In this document: positions 35,401-44,300 of the stretch, in pieces | Numbering within the stretch: the stretch's first letter is position 1 | Layout of the letters: the number at the start of each line of letters is the position of its first letter | Assembly: GCF_001468395.1 (NCBI RefSeq) | Contig: NZ_LNSG01000005.1 | Coordinates: 1-64,000 of the forward strand | Length of the DNA: 64,000 nt | Reading direction: 5' to 3' | From: Sphingopyxis sp. H073 | GTDB taxonomy: Bacteria > Pseudomonadota > Alphaproteobacteria > Sphingomonadales > Sphingomonadaceae | Translations under genes and position numbers: made by a program | The notes under the pieces: generated by a model | What the model saw: only the letters and a program-made list of their open reading frames with translations | The model's database searches: none | What the model was told of the DNA's origin: nothing

Positions 35401-36695
35401 AGGGGCTGGGCCGAACGCACCGGACCCATCAAGCCAACACACCGCTGTTCCGGCCTGTGACCACGAACTGCAAGGGGGAACTGCGGTTCACCAGCACCAT
35501 TGCACGCAGGCTCGACAGCCTGGGGGCGCTGACGCGGGGCCAACGCCAGACGGGCGGGCAGAACCTGTTTGACCCTGCCGACAATCTCGAAAGCGAATAT
35601 GCCAAGGCGGCTCTCTCGACCTGGTTTGCCTTGCTGGCGGACGGCAAGCTCAAGAGCGCAACGCTGATCGATTTCCAGCGACGTAGCGGGCTCAAGATTG
35701 TCTCGGAAGACGGCATTCTCGAAGAGGACCTTCCGCCGATCCAGCGCTGGCTCAACCGCATCCTCGCGCTGCCGATCGGAATGCAGAATGCGATCTTCGA
35801 GGAATTTCTGGGGTTGGTCGAAGCGCGAGTGTCCGCAGCGCGCGAGGCCGGATCACTCGATGTCGGCGTCGAAACCCTTCGGGTTGAACAGGCCGAGGTT
35901 GTCGAAGACATCGTCCTGCGGACCGACGGGCGAACCGGCGCCACGTCACACTTGCTGCAGCTGGCTCTCAAGACGAGAGCACGGCCGATCTCCCTTGAGC
36001 GTGTCCTTGAGCGCCGCGACTACGCTGACGGCTGCATTCTGCTCCACAATACCAAGAGCGGGAAAGCAGCCCTGGCCGAACCTTCGCGGCACTTCATGAC
36101 CGAACAGGGCGAACTCATCAGGCGGGTTATCCTCCACCGTCCGCTCCGGCGCGAATACCACCACTTCGATGACCTTGCGGAATCGGCCTGGGAGGAAGCA
36201 CCCCGCCGGACCTTCGAGAAGCTGTGGCAAAGCGAGGTTGCGGAGCTTGCCGAACGGCTCACCACAGAGACCGTGTACCTTGCAACCGGACTTCTCCTGC
36301 CGATCTGGTCGAGCCTTCCCGTCGACTATCTGGAGGTCCGGCGCATCGTCGACGAAGAGGGCAGAAGCTGGCTCGGCCGCATGGTCCACGAGCTCGACGT
36401 GGCAAAGCTGCTCGAGAAATTCGATATTGCCTCCAACGTTGAACTGAGCCCGGATACGATCATCAGGGCGCTCAGCGAAAGCCGGACAATCCCAATCAAG
36501 AAGCCGTTCGAGGCGACAATCAAATGCTCGCGCGTGGCAGGCGAGCAGCGCTATGAAATCGTGGGCGCACCTGTCGATCAGCTGCCCTGGCTGAAGAGCA
36601 TCGGATGCTTCACGGAAATCATCTCGTTTCGTACCCGGGTGTTTATTCCAACAGCGACCGCTTCATCGGTGATCAGCGATCTGCTTCACGTGTGA
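32478..36695 (+). CDS. methyltransferase-helicase, strawberry notch/DarB-like
   Basis: A 1405-aa protein. The N-terminal N6-adenine-type methyltransferase region has DIVLEPSAGHGALVATLP (SAM motif) and LILMNPPFSRS (NPPF catalytic motif). A superfamily 2 helicase follows: Walker A GDGTGAGKGRQIAA, DEAD-like VIAFDESHEMGG, ARVLYASATGASEV, FSDAGGTGRSYHAS and GLGRTHRTHQ, the last two typical of strawberry-notch proteins. Known phage P1 DarB has the same architecture and protects incoming DNA from type I restriction, so an antirestriction role is plausible but not shown. GTG start with AGGAG inside a leader hairpin. Confidence 0.88.
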   Translation: MTDHFEQSSQKLDAAITEIQNAIATGMANKQRLFETMSQLYGEGSANGAWSQRDAFDLLEAALTRHMAGLLSKPQMLTQISEISALIEALPTHTVRSENQLRYQQFSTPADLAALSVILAQPLATDIVLEPSAGHGALVATLPDVRALHLNEIDPRRREKLALLFPQATTTGIDGAMLASHLDAAVQPSLILMNPPFSRSMGRGADEFAAVRHLRAAITRLGKGGRIVAIMPDWFTTSAKLAKIYEDTFASCTVRTSIRLDKCYHKQGTSVAVRLYVIDKIPGQIRPAVLARETVADVASTVPIIKRATAQPDCETRAAPPKAKPGVLFKAMRATPITKPVKARVDQTPKIEALAFNTLDLPRVLGEQSGVYIPYRPSRVDIVGAREHPTPLVESVAMGSIPAPIPDYVPALQDRVLQESLLSEAQIETVIYAGNAWQQYLPGLFVPAEEGVGLQLDEQGRAYRKGYFLGDGTGAGKGRQIAACILDGWLAGRRKAIWISKNESLLEDARRDWSAIGGLAADIQPLSNWKIDQAVPFREGILFVTYPTLRSQRQDATRLKQLLDWAGEDFEGVIAFDESHEMGGVAGGEGARGTKSGSLQGIAGVLLQNNLPDARVLYASATGASEVNNLAYAVRLGLWGPGTAFANREDFISQIRAGGIAAMELVSRDLKALGLYQARALSFAGVEYDILKHDLTAEQIAVYDTYADAWAIIHQNLEEALELTGVVDEIDGTTLNSGAKVAARSRFESTKQRFFNQLLLSMKLPTLIAAINFHLDRDEVVVVQLVSTAESILDRRLDSLSPEERADLDLDLSPLDAVIEYLERAFPTQQMQVFVDDTGTQRSAPMFDEEGRPVHNQTAIARRGEMIEHLCAMPPIKPALDGIIEHYGPDRVAEVTGRSKRLITQSDGQQRLETRSPRTNQSETDQFMDGRKPILVFSDAGGTGRSYHASLDAACQKRRIHFLLEPGWRADRAIQGLGRTHRTHQANTPLFRPVTTNCKGELRFTSTIARRLDSLGALTRGQRQTGGQNLFDPADNLESEYAKAALSTWFALLADGKLKSATLIDFQRRSGLKIVSEDGILEEDLPPIQRWLNRILALPIGMQNAIFEEFLGLVEARVSAAREAGSLDVGVETLRVEQAEVVEDIVLRTDGRTGATSHLLQLALKTRARPISLERVLERRDYADGCILLHNTKSGKAALAEPSRHFMTEQGELIRRVILHRPLRREYHHFDDLAESAWEEAPRRTFEKLWQSEVAELAERLTTETVYLATGLLLPIWSSLPVDYLEVRRIVDEEGRSWLGRMVHELDVAKLLEKFDIASNVELSPDTIIRALSESRTIPIKKPFEATIKCSRVAGEQRYEIVGAPVDQLPWLKSIGCFTEIISFRTRVFIPTATASSVISDLLHV

Positions 36696-36746
36696 GTTGC
36701 GTGTTTTGCAAGCTGCCGCCCCAATGTCCGAGGTGTCGCCTCAGGG

Positions 36747-36775
36747 GTTACACTCCCGTTGACTCTTTGTGTAAC
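36747..36775. promoter_or_regulatory. higBA promoter/operator
   Basis: GTTACAC (36747-36753) and GTGTAAC (36769-36775) form an inverted repeat around TTGACT (36759-36764), a good -35 box, with GATTAC 17 bp further on as a weak -10. The arrangement suggests HigA or a HigBA complex binding over the promoter. Confidence 0.55.
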
Positions 36776-36793
36776 TTATGGGATTACACCACT

Positions 36794-37075
36794 ATGGAAA
36801 TCGGCAGCATCCGCCACAAGGCGCTTCGCAGGTTTGCTGAGACCGGAAAGCCAGCAGGACTGATGGAGACTGACCGGCTCCGTCGCATGCTGGCGTTCAT
36901 TGCCTCGGCAGAGAGCCTGGATGAGCTGGCGGTGCCGCCGAATTTCGGGTTTCATCCCCTCACTGGCGACAGGGAGGGATACTTTGCCATGACGGTAACC
37001 CGAAACTGGCGGCTGACATTCACAATGATCAACGAACTCACCGTCGCTGATCTCGATCTGGAGGACTATCACTGA
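36794..37075 (+). CDS. higB: HigB-like toxin (RelE/ParE superfamily)
   Basis: A 93-aa small ribosome-dependent mRNA interferase. It starts SIRHKALRRFAETGKPAGL, with RLRRMLAFIASAESLDEL, PPNFGFHPLTGDREGYFAMTVTRNWRLTF and DLEDYH at the end, the classic HigB layout. Toxin precedes antitoxin, as in higBA. The stop shares a base with the antitoxin ATG (TGATG). Confidence 0.92.
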   Translation: MEIGSIRHKALRRFAETGKPAGLMETDRLRRMLAFIASAESLDELAVPPNFGFHPLTGDREGYFAMTVTRNWRLTFTMINELTVADLDLEDYH

Positions 37076-37377
37076 TGGCTATCAAGCTCCATGACAGCTT
37101 CGCGATCCACCCGGGCCCTTGGTTGCTCGAAGAGATCGTGAAGCCTTACAACATGAATGTGTCGAGCACCGCAGATCATCTCAAGGTTACTCGGCCTGCG
37201 TTGAGCCGCTTGCTGAATGGCAGGGCTGCGCTAACCCCGGAGATGGCGATCCGCTTCGAGAAGGCATTTGGTGTTTCTGCCGCCACCATGCTGCGGATGC
37301 AGTCCGCCTATGATCTTGCGCAAGCCAAAGGCGGATCGGAGACGATTTCTATCGAGCGCGTGCGCGAGCCTGCATAG
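37075..37377 (+). CDS. higA: HigA antitoxin
   Basis: A 100-aa HTH_3/XRE-type antitoxin that should bind and neutralise HigB and repress the pair. N-terminal FAIHPGPWLLEEIVKPYNM is the HigA signature. The helix-turn-helix is VSSTADHLKVTRPALSRLLNGRAALTPEMAIRFEKAF, followed by VSAATMLRMQSAYDLAQA. Directly downstream of higB with a 1-bp overlap. A 7-bp hairpin (TTGGGTC/GACCCAA at 37388-37407) lies just after the gene but has no T-tract. Confidence 0.93.
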   Translation: MAIKLHDSFAIHPGPWLLEEIVKPYNMNVSSTADHLKVTRPALSRLLNGRAALTPEMAIRFEKAFGVSAATMLRMQSAYDLAQAKGGSETISIERVREPA

Positions 37378-37605
37378 CAGGACTCAATTGGGTCGCTGAT
37401 GACCCAAGTTACGTTGGAACTCCCCCCATCGGATGTCCCGCCTGATTGATAATGCGCAAACAGGCAAAGAGGTTATGGTTACGGACCGAGATAGACCAAT
37501 TCTGTCCCGCTAGATCGCAGGGCCCCAATCCTTCAGCCCGATCAAAGGCAAAGTCACCTTTGTCTCCCGTTCTTTCTACCTGGCCAATCAAGGCCATGGA
37601 GAAAG

Positions 37606-38241
37606 ATGATGACCTATTCTCACTTCGACCCCGCCATGCAGAACCGCGTTGTGTGGAATGCCGGCAGAACCGTCGGCACAAAGCGGCCACTGACCCAGAA
37701 ACAGATTTGGGCGATCCGGTTCTTCCTTGATCGCGAGGAGCGGCTCCGCGACCGTGCGCTGTTCGACCTGGCGATCGACAGCAAACTGCGGGGTTGCGAT
37801 CTGGTGAAGCTCAAAAGCGGCGACCTCGTGGCCGGATCAAAGGTCCGCGACCGCGCCATGATTATTCAGCGGAAGACCGGGCGACCCGTGCAATTTGAAA
37901 TCACCGCGGACGCCCGCTCGAGCCTGGCGACATGGCTGCTGCGGCGGGGAGGAAGCCTCGATGATTTCGTGTTCCCAAGCAGGATCCATTCCGGCCAACC
38001 AATGAGCACGCGGCAATACGCTCGGCTTGTCGATGAATGGGTAACCGCTGTCGGGTTGCGGCGGGAAGACTACGGCACACATTCCATGCGGCGCACCAAG
38101 GCGGCCATGATCTACCGGACAACGGGAAATCTACGTGCGGTCCAGATTCTTCTGGGGCATTCCAAGATCGAGAACACTGTCCGCTATCTCGGTGTCGACG
38201 TGGAGGATGCACTGGTCCTCGCTGAGCGTATCGAAATCTGA
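37606..38241 (+). CDS. tyrosine recombinase, catalytic-domain only
   Basis: A 211-aa protein comprising just the catalytic domain of a phage-type integrase: first Arg in DSKLRGCDLVKLKSGDL, Lys in IQRKTGRPVQFEI, HxxR in THSMRRTKAAMIYR, His in ILLGHSKIENTVRYLGVD with the nucleophile Tyr in VRYLG. No N-terminal core-binding or arm domain is visible. The length matches small stand-alone recombinases common on such plasmids, so it is not obviously truncated. It may resolve plasmid multimers. Confidence 0.85.
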   Translation: MMTYSHFDPAMQNRVVWNAGRTVGTKRPLTQKQIWAIRFFLDREERLRDRALFDLAIDSKLRGCDLVKLKSGDLVAGSKVRDRAMIIQRKTGRPVQFEITADARSSLATWLLRRGGSLDDFVFPSRIHSGQPMSTRQYARLVDEWVTAVGLRREDYGTHSMRRTKAAMIYRTTGNLRAVQILLGHSKIENTVRYLGVDVEDALVLAERIEI

Positions 38242-38249
38242 CCATCATG

Positions 38250-38278
38250 GCGGCCGTCGGGCAAGCTCCGATGGCCGC
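38250..38278. terminator. GC-rich hairpin after recombinase
   Basis: GCGGCC.TCGG and CCGA.GGCCGC form a strong stem with a single-base mismatch and a short loop just past the recombinase stop. There is no T-tract beyond TT, so termination is only a possibility. It also lies downstream of the convergent MarR gene. Confidence 0.35.
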
Positions 38279-38379
38279 TTGTGGTGAAAAGCTGAGATCG
38301 CCGAACCGGCAACAAGTGGGTGGGAAGCTGAACGTCCGGTGTCGGAACCGTCAGTGGAGACATCGAGAATCCAGCGCGT

Positions 38380-38853
38380 CTAATTGCGACCCAAATTGTC
38401 CTGCATCGCGGCCAACATCGCACTTAACCGGCCCAGCTCATCAATGTCCGTCCCGGCAAGCAGGTGCCCGTAGACCGCGTCGGCCTCGGTCCTAAGCTTC
38501 GGTAATAACTCAACCGCAGCAGGCATAAGGTGGATGTGCCAAACGCGCCTATCGTTCACTGCGCTACGTCGCTCAACGAGCGAAAGTTCTTCAAGCCTGT
38601 CAATGGCCTGGCCAACGCTTGCTCGTTCCAGCTCAAGCTCCCGGGCAAGTTCGGTCTGCGTCATGCCAGGCGTTCGATAAAGATATGCCAAAGCGCGCCA
38701 CTGAGTTCGGGTGAGTCCGAATTGTTCGAAGGAGGTATCGAATGTGCGTCGCAGCCGCCGCGTCACCTCTTCCATCAGGAAGACGAGCCGATCGGTGTCG
38801 GTCAGAAAATTCGTCTCAGCTTCATCGGCAGCCTGATCCGAGTGCGTTACCAT
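38380..38853 (-). CDS. MarR-family transcriptional regulator
   Basis: A 157-aa winged-helix repressor. Visible: RLVFLMEEVTRRLRRTFDTSFEQFGLTRTQWRALAYLYRTPGMTQTELARELELERASVGQAIDRLE spans the dimer helices and the helix-turn-helix, followed by the wing VERRSAVNDRRVWHIHLM. It is divergent from the hydrolase-thioesterase-RND operon, with a perfect inverted repeat between them, so it most likely represses that operon and itself, released by an aromatic or lipophilic ligand that the pump exports. Confidence 0.9.
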   Translation of the reverse strand: MVTHSDQAADEAETNFLTDTDRLVFLMEEVTRRLRRTFDTSFEQFGLTRTQWRALAYLYRTPGMTQTELARELELERASVGQAIDRLEELSLVERRSAVNDRRVWHIHLMPAAVELLPKLRTEADAVYGHLLAGTDIDELGRLSAMLAAMQDNLGRN

Positions 38854-38893
38854 GATCCGGTCATAGCTTTCCCGATACGAAAATAAAGATATT

Positions 38894-38915
38894 TACTGTA
38901 AGGCACCTTACAGTA
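38894..38915. promoter_or_regulatory. MarR operator in divergent promoter
   Basis: Two perfect 10-bp arms, TACTGTAAGG (38894-38903) and CCTTACAGTA (38906-38915), with a CA spacer, sit 12 bp upstream of the hydrolase ATG and about 40 bp upstream of the MarR start. Length and symmetry are typical of MarR operators; the surrounding DNA is AT-rich, as expected for overlapping divergent promoters. Confidence 0.85.
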
Positions 38916-38927
38916 TAGCAAAATGCT

Positions 38928-39815
38928 ATGGACATCGTAACAGCCAGCATCAAGGGCGCCGACGGCTTCGACCTCGCAGCCGAGATCACCGGCGCGCCTG
39001 ACGCAATGCCGGTCTTGCTTGCTCATGGAGGTGGGCAGACCCGGAGGGCATGGAAGCGGGTCACGACCGATCTTGCTGACGCCGGGTATTGCGCAATTGC
39101 TTTTGACATGCGCGGCCACGGTGACAGCGCGTGGTCCGATGCCGGGGCGTATGAAATACGTGACTTCGCGGCCGATCTTGTCGCGCTCGCATCCGGTATG
39201 GACCGCAAGCCCGCATTGGTCGGTGCATCGCTTGGTGGACTGGCGGGGTTGCTTGCTGAGGGAGAGCTCGCCCACGGCAGCTTTGAATCGCTGACACTGG
39301 TGGATATCGCGCCCCGCATGGAGCCTGACGGCGTGATGCGGGTCGTCGGGTTCATGGAGCAGCATGTCGAAACCGGCTTTGCCTCACCTGATGAAGCGGC
39401 GGGGGTCATCGCACGCTACATGCCACACCGCGGCAAGCGCGGCGCTGGCGCAGGCCTGCGCCATTATCTCCGGCAAAAGGATGATGGCCGCTTTTACTGG
39501 CATTGGGATCCAGCGTTCATCCGCAACATCATGGCTGCCAAACGGAGCAATCCCGATAATCAGGAGCTTCAGTTTCAGGAGCTCAGCAGGGCGGCGGCCA
39601 GCTTGACACTTCCGCTCCATCTCATTCGCGGCGCGGCGAGCGACCTTGTTTCCGAAGAAGCGGTTGCACACCTGCAGCAGGTCGCCCCCCATGCGGAGTA
39701 TACCGACATCGCAGACGCCACGCATATGGTCGTGGGCGATTCCAATGATGCATTTTCGAATGCGATCCTCGGCTTTCTGAATCGCCACCATAATCCCACA
39801 GGATCGGGGCAATGA
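38928..39815 (+). CDS. alpha/beta hydrolase
   Basis: A 295-aa hydrolase. The oxyanion-hole region HGGGQTRRAWKRV (~32-44), the nucleophile elbow GASLGGLAG, the acid region near GAASDLVSEE and the catalytic His in IADATHMVVGDSND are all present, so it should be active. The substrate is unknown (ester, lactone or thioester). First gene of a MarR-controlled operon; its stop overlaps the thioesterase ATG by 4 bp. The context suggests it processes the compound handled by the downstream pump. Confidence 0.88.
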   Translation: MDIVTASIKGADGFDLAAEITGAPDAMPVLLAHGGGQTRRAWKRVTTDLADAGYCAIAFDMRGHGDSAWSDAGAYEIRDFAADLVALASGMDRKPALVGASLGGLAGLLAEGELAHGSFESLTLVDIAPRMEPDGVMRVVGFMEQHVETGFASPDEAAGVIARYMPHRGKRGAGAGLRHYLRQKDDGRFYWHWDPAFIRNIMAAKRSNPDNQELQFQELSRAAASLTLPLHLIRGAASDLVSEEAVAHLQQVAPHAEYTDIADATHMVVGDSNDAFSNAILGFLNRHHNPTGSGQ

Positions 39816-40225
39816 GCGAACAGCCAATGGTGCTTGACCGGGCGGGCTTGCAAGACATGCTCGACATTGCGCCCTTCCATCAATGGCTCGGCCTGAAAAT
39901 CCAATCCTGCTCGGAAGACGGGCTTGAACTCACGATGCCCTGGCGCGATGAAATTGTCTCCAACCCCGGGGTTGGCGCGGCACATGGCGGCGTGCTGGCA
40001 GCGCTGATCGATCTAACCGGCCTTTACGCTTTGGTTATGCTAGGCACTCGGGCTACGGCCACGGTCGACCTCTGGGTCGATTATCATCGGCCCGCGACCG
40101 CTGGTCCGCTCATTGCGCGTGGACAGGTTGTCAAAACCGGACGCCAGATCAGTGTCGCCGAAGCCCGCATTTTTGGGCCTGACGACAAACTTCTGGCAAG
40201 CGGCAGGGGCGCCTATATATGCTAA
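39812..40225 (+). CDS. PaaI-type hotdog thioesterase
   Basis: A 137-aa hotdog-fold thioesterase. The active-site helix is NPGVGAAHGGVLAALIDLTGLYAL with the HGG motif, followed by TATVDLWVDYHRPATAGPLIARGQVV and VSVAEARIFGPDDKLLASGRGAY-like strands. These enzymes hydrolyse acyl-CoA thioesters, often aromatic. The N-terminal ~25 residues (MVLDRAGLQDMLDIAPFHQWLG) are standard for the family. ATGA overlap upstream and a 7-bp overlap with the efflux adaptor. Confidence 0.88.
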   Translation: MSEQPMVLDRAGLQDMLDIAPFHQWLGLKIQSCSEDGLELTMPWRDEIVSNPGVGAAHGGVLAALIDLTGLYALVMLGTRATATVDLWVDYHRPATAGPLIARGQVVKTGRQISVAEARIFGPDDKLLASGRGAYIC

Positions 40226-41331
40226 TTCGTCCCTCTGTGGCCGCTCTGATGGCTGCTTCGCTGGTGCTGTCTGCCTGTTCAGGCAGCGAAGCTGATGACC
40301 AGTCTGCAAAGGCGGCGCCGCAAGGCCCGCGTGAGGTTCGGACGTTGATCGTAAGGACCGAATTGCTGACCGAACCCGTGAAGGCGTTCGGAACTATCGC
40401 AGCCAAACAAAGCAGTGCAATCGGAGCGCTCACCGAAGGCCCGGTCGAGCGGATCTTTGTGAAAGTCGGTGACAGGGTGTCACGCGGACAGCCGCTCTTT
40501 CGCATCAGACAAGCCGACTATCAGCGGAACGTGGCTGAGGCACAAGCTGCGGTTGATCTTGCGACCGCTCAAGCGATTGAAGCCGAACGGCGCTATGAAC
40601 GCGTGATAGCTCTTGCGCCGAAGGGTTTCGTTTCGAAAGCGCAGGTCGATGCGGTTGAGACTCAGCTTGCCGTTGCGCGCGCGCAAAAGGCGCAAGCTGT
40701 TGCTGCACTCGGCACCACGCAGCAGGCCCTGAGCGATACGATTACGCGCGCGCCTTATGACGGCGTCGTAACCGCGCGCCTCGTTGATGAGGGGGTCTAT
40801 CTCAACAATCGCTTCGCGGGAGGCGGTCAGTCGGCCGCTCTTCAACTGCAGGAGCTCGGCACCGTCGCGGCGATTGTCAACGCGCCGCAGGAATATGTCG
40901 ACATGCTGCGGCGAGACATGCCAGCGCGCGTTTTCATCGAAGGGTTCGACGCGCCGTTCGATAGCATCGTCTACATCATCAACGACCGGGTCGATCCTGA
41001 AAGCCGGATGATCGAATTGCGGCTGCCGATCGCCAATCCCAACTACCGGATAAGCTCCGGCCTTGCAGCGCGAGCCGAGATCCAGATCCCGCCCGAACCA
41101 GCCATCATTCTGCCCCGAACAGCCATTCTCGGCGACAGCTCCGCCGCCCATCTTTTCATTATCCGAGATGGCAAGGCCCAGCGCCGCGAGGTCAGGTTCG
41201 ACAGCATCGACCTCGATAAGGTGCGGATCCGGTCAGGCTTGGCGGCAGGTGAGGAAGTGATCCTCGATCCTCCGGCAACCTTGCGCGACGGCGAGCCAGT
41301 CAAACCACTCCGCACGACCGGCGAGAAGTAA
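40219..41331 (+). CDS. RND efflux periplasmic adaptor (lipoprotein)
   Basis: A 370-aa membrane-fusion protein. The N-terminus is a lipoprotein signal: hydrophobic ALMAASLVLSAC with Cys about residue 20 as lipidation site. Then come the biotinyl-lipoyl half-motifs (GPVERIFVKVGDRVSRGQPLFRI and ITRAPYDGVVTARLVDEGVYL), an alpha-helical hairpin between them (KAQVDAVETQLAVARAQKAQAVAAL) and the beta-barrel domain. Pairs with the pump 1 bp downstream. No outer-membrane channel gene is present in the operon, so a chromosomal TolC-like protein is presumably used. Confidence 0.92.
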   Translation: MLIRPSVAALMAASLVLSACSGSEADDQSAKAAPQGPREVRTLIVRTELLTEPVKAFGTIAAKQSSAIGALTEGPVERIFVKVGDRVSRGQPLFRIRQADYQRNVAEAQAAVDLATAQAIEAERRYERVIALAPKGFVSKAQVDAVETQLAVARAQKAQAVAALGTTQQALSDTITRAPYDGVVTARLVDEGVYLNNRFAGGGQSAALQLQELGTVAAIVNAPQEYVDMLRRDMPARVFIEGFDAPFDSIVYIINDRVDPESRMIELRLPIANPNYRISSGLAARAEIQIPPEPAIILPRTAILGDSSAAHLFIIRDGKAQRREVRFDSIDLDKVRIRSGLAAGEEVILDPPATLRDGEPVKPLRTTGEK

Positions 41332-41332
41332 G

Positions 41333-44300
41333 ATGTGGCTGGCCGATGTTTCGATCCGGCGTCCAGTCTTTGCGACGATGCTGATTGTCTCGCTCGTCGT
41401 GCTTGGCCTTGTTTCCTTCGGCCGTCTCGGGGTCGATCTGTTTCCCGAAGTCGAATTTCCCTACGTGTCGGTGACCACCACGCTGCCTGGGGCGTCGCCT
41501 GGGACGATCGAGACCGAAGTCACCGATATCGTCGAAGAGCAGCTCAACACCATCGCGGGCCTGCGACAGATGCGTTCTGTCAGCGCCGAAGGGGTGAGCA
41601 TCGTCAATCTCGAATTCGAGCTCGAGCAAGACGCCGACCTCATGGCGCAGGAAGTCCGTGACAAGATGTCACGGCTTGGCGCTGATCTGCCCGCTGACGC
41701 CGAGCCGCCGGTGATCGAGAAAGTCGATCCAGATGCTGCGCCTATCCTGTCGGTGCTCTTGTCTGGCGATATGCCGATCCGCGATCTGACCACCTTTGCG
41801 GACGAGGAGTTGAAGGAGCGGTTGCAGCGCGTGCCCGGGGTCGGCTCGGTCGAGCTGGTTGGCGGGCGCGAGCGCGAAATGCGCATCTGGCTGGATGCGT
41901 CCGCGATGCGCGCGCGCAGCATCACGGCAGACGACGTCCTCTCGGCAATCCAGCGTGAAAACGCAGAGCTTCCGGGCGGAAGACTGGTGACGGAGGGGCG
42001 AACACGCCAATTCGGCATCCGCACGCTTGCCGAAGCAGCGAGCGCAGCTGAGTTCGCGAGGATTCCGATTGCCTATCGCCCGAATGGCCAGACCGTCCGT
42101 ATCGGCGATGTCGGCCGTGTCGAAGATTCGGTCGAAGATGAAACCAGCTATGCGCAGCTTGATGGCAAGCCTGGTGTGGTGCTCGAAGTGCGCAAACAGA
42201 GCGGTGAAAACACCGTTGCAGTTGCCGAGCAGATCCGGGCGGCAATCGCGGACATAAGCGCAAGCGCACCGGATGGGGTCGACCTAGTTATCGCCCGCGA
42301 TACATCGCGCTTCATCGAACAGGCAATCGGCGACGTGCTGTTCGATCTTTTCATCGCGGTGTTGCTGGTAGTCGCCGTGACCTTTCTGTTCCTGTTGAGC
42401 TGGCGCGCGACGATCATCGTTCTCCTCGCCATTCCAACCTCGATCGTTTCCACCTTCGTCGCTTTCGCCGCATTTGATTTCACCATCAACATGATCACCT
42501 TGCTGGCGCTGACTGTGGCGATTGGTCTGTTGGTGGATGATGCCATAGTCGTGGTCGAGGCAATCCAGAACGATGTCGATGCCGGTGTTGATTCAACCGA
42601 GGCGGCACATGCTGCGACCAAGCGCGTCGCACTGGCGGTGCTGGCAGGCACGTTCGCTACGCTGGCGGTCTTCGTTCCGATCGCCTTCATGGAGGGAATA
42701 GTCGGCCGTTTCTTCTTCCAATATGGACTGGCAATCGTGTTTTCTGTCAGCGTCTCGATGCTGGTTGCCTTTACGTTGACCCCGGCCCTGTCGGCCCGAT
42801 TGCTGCGCCCGGAACATCCGGAAGATGGCTGGCTGGGACGTATAGAGCGATTTCATGTCGGGATGCGCCTTCGCTACGAACGACTCGTCAGCTGGGCCAT
42901 TGGCAGGCGGTATGTGGTGCTTGCTGGCGCCTTGGCGAGCGTTCTTGTCGGCGGATTTTTTGCCGGGCTTGTGCCGAGCACCTTTATGTCCTCCACTGAT
43001 CGGTCAGAATTTCTCGCGACGGTCAAGCTACCCCTTGGCACGGGAATCGCCGGAGCGCGCGACGCGGCACAGCAAGCGGATATTGTCTTGCGCGAAAATC
43101 CGGAAGTCGAATTGGTGTTCGCAAGCGCGGGCAGCGGCAACAATCCCAAGGTCAACGAAATCGATATCTATGTCGGGCTGACCCCTAAGCGGACCCGCGA
43201 CCTGTCGCAAGATGACCTGATGACCTTCGCGCGCGACGCCCTGAGTGAAGGTGTCGCCGGAGCGCGCGAGGTATCTGTTGCGGAGGTTCCCTGGGTGTCG
43301 GGCGGAGGTGTCGGGCAAGCTGCGATCGAGCTGATCATCACCGGGAGTGATACTGCAGCGATCAACGATTATGCGCAATGGCTACAAGGTGAACTCGCTT
43401 CCCGGCCCGATTTCGTCGACGTCCGCTCGACCTATGAGGGCGGCCGACCCGAATTGCAGATTGTGCTTGATCGTGACCGCGCAGCGGACCTCGGCATATC
43501 GGCGCGAAGCCTTGCCGCAGCCTCTCGCACGCTGGTCGGAGGCAATGATGCGGGAACCTTCGAAGCCGACGGGCGGCGCTATGATGTCCGCGTGCGCCTC
43601 GACGAAATTAATCGGCAGACCCTCTCGGATGTTCAGGCACTGCCACTCAGAACCGGACAAGGCACGCTGGTCGATCTAGCAGCAATCGCCGATGTCGAAG
43701 TGGCATTAAGCGCCGCGGAGATCGACCGTATTGATCGATCGCGCCAGATTTCAGTGCAGGCGAATACAGCCCCCGGCGTAGCGCTGAGCGTCGCGGTTAC
43801 GAAGGTCGAGAACCTCCTTGCGTCCAACCCGCCGCCGCCTGGACTTTCGATCCGGACCGAGGGCACAGCGCGAAGACTGGCCGAGACGGGGGAGGCAATT
43901 GTCTTCGCGTTCGCCCTTGCAATCGTGGCGCTGTACATCGTGCTGGCAAGCCAGTTTAACAGCTTCGGGCAGCCAATCATCATCATGCTCACTGCGCCGC
44001 TTTCATTTTCAGGCGCTTATTTTCTCATGTGGGCAGGGGGGCAGGAAATGAGCCTGTTTGCTCAGATCGGCATGATTGCACTGATGGGGATCGTGATGAA
44101 GAACGGCATCCTTCTGGTCGATCTTGCCAACCAGTATCGCGACGCAGGCATGGACCCGGCCTCGGCAATGCGCAAAGCAGCGCCCGAACGCCTGCGGCCC
44201 GTCCTGATGACAGCGTTGGCGGCGGTATTCGGGATGCTGCCAGTCGCGCTAGCTCAGTCGGATGCCGCTGAGTGGCGCAATTCGATGGGCTTTATCATCA

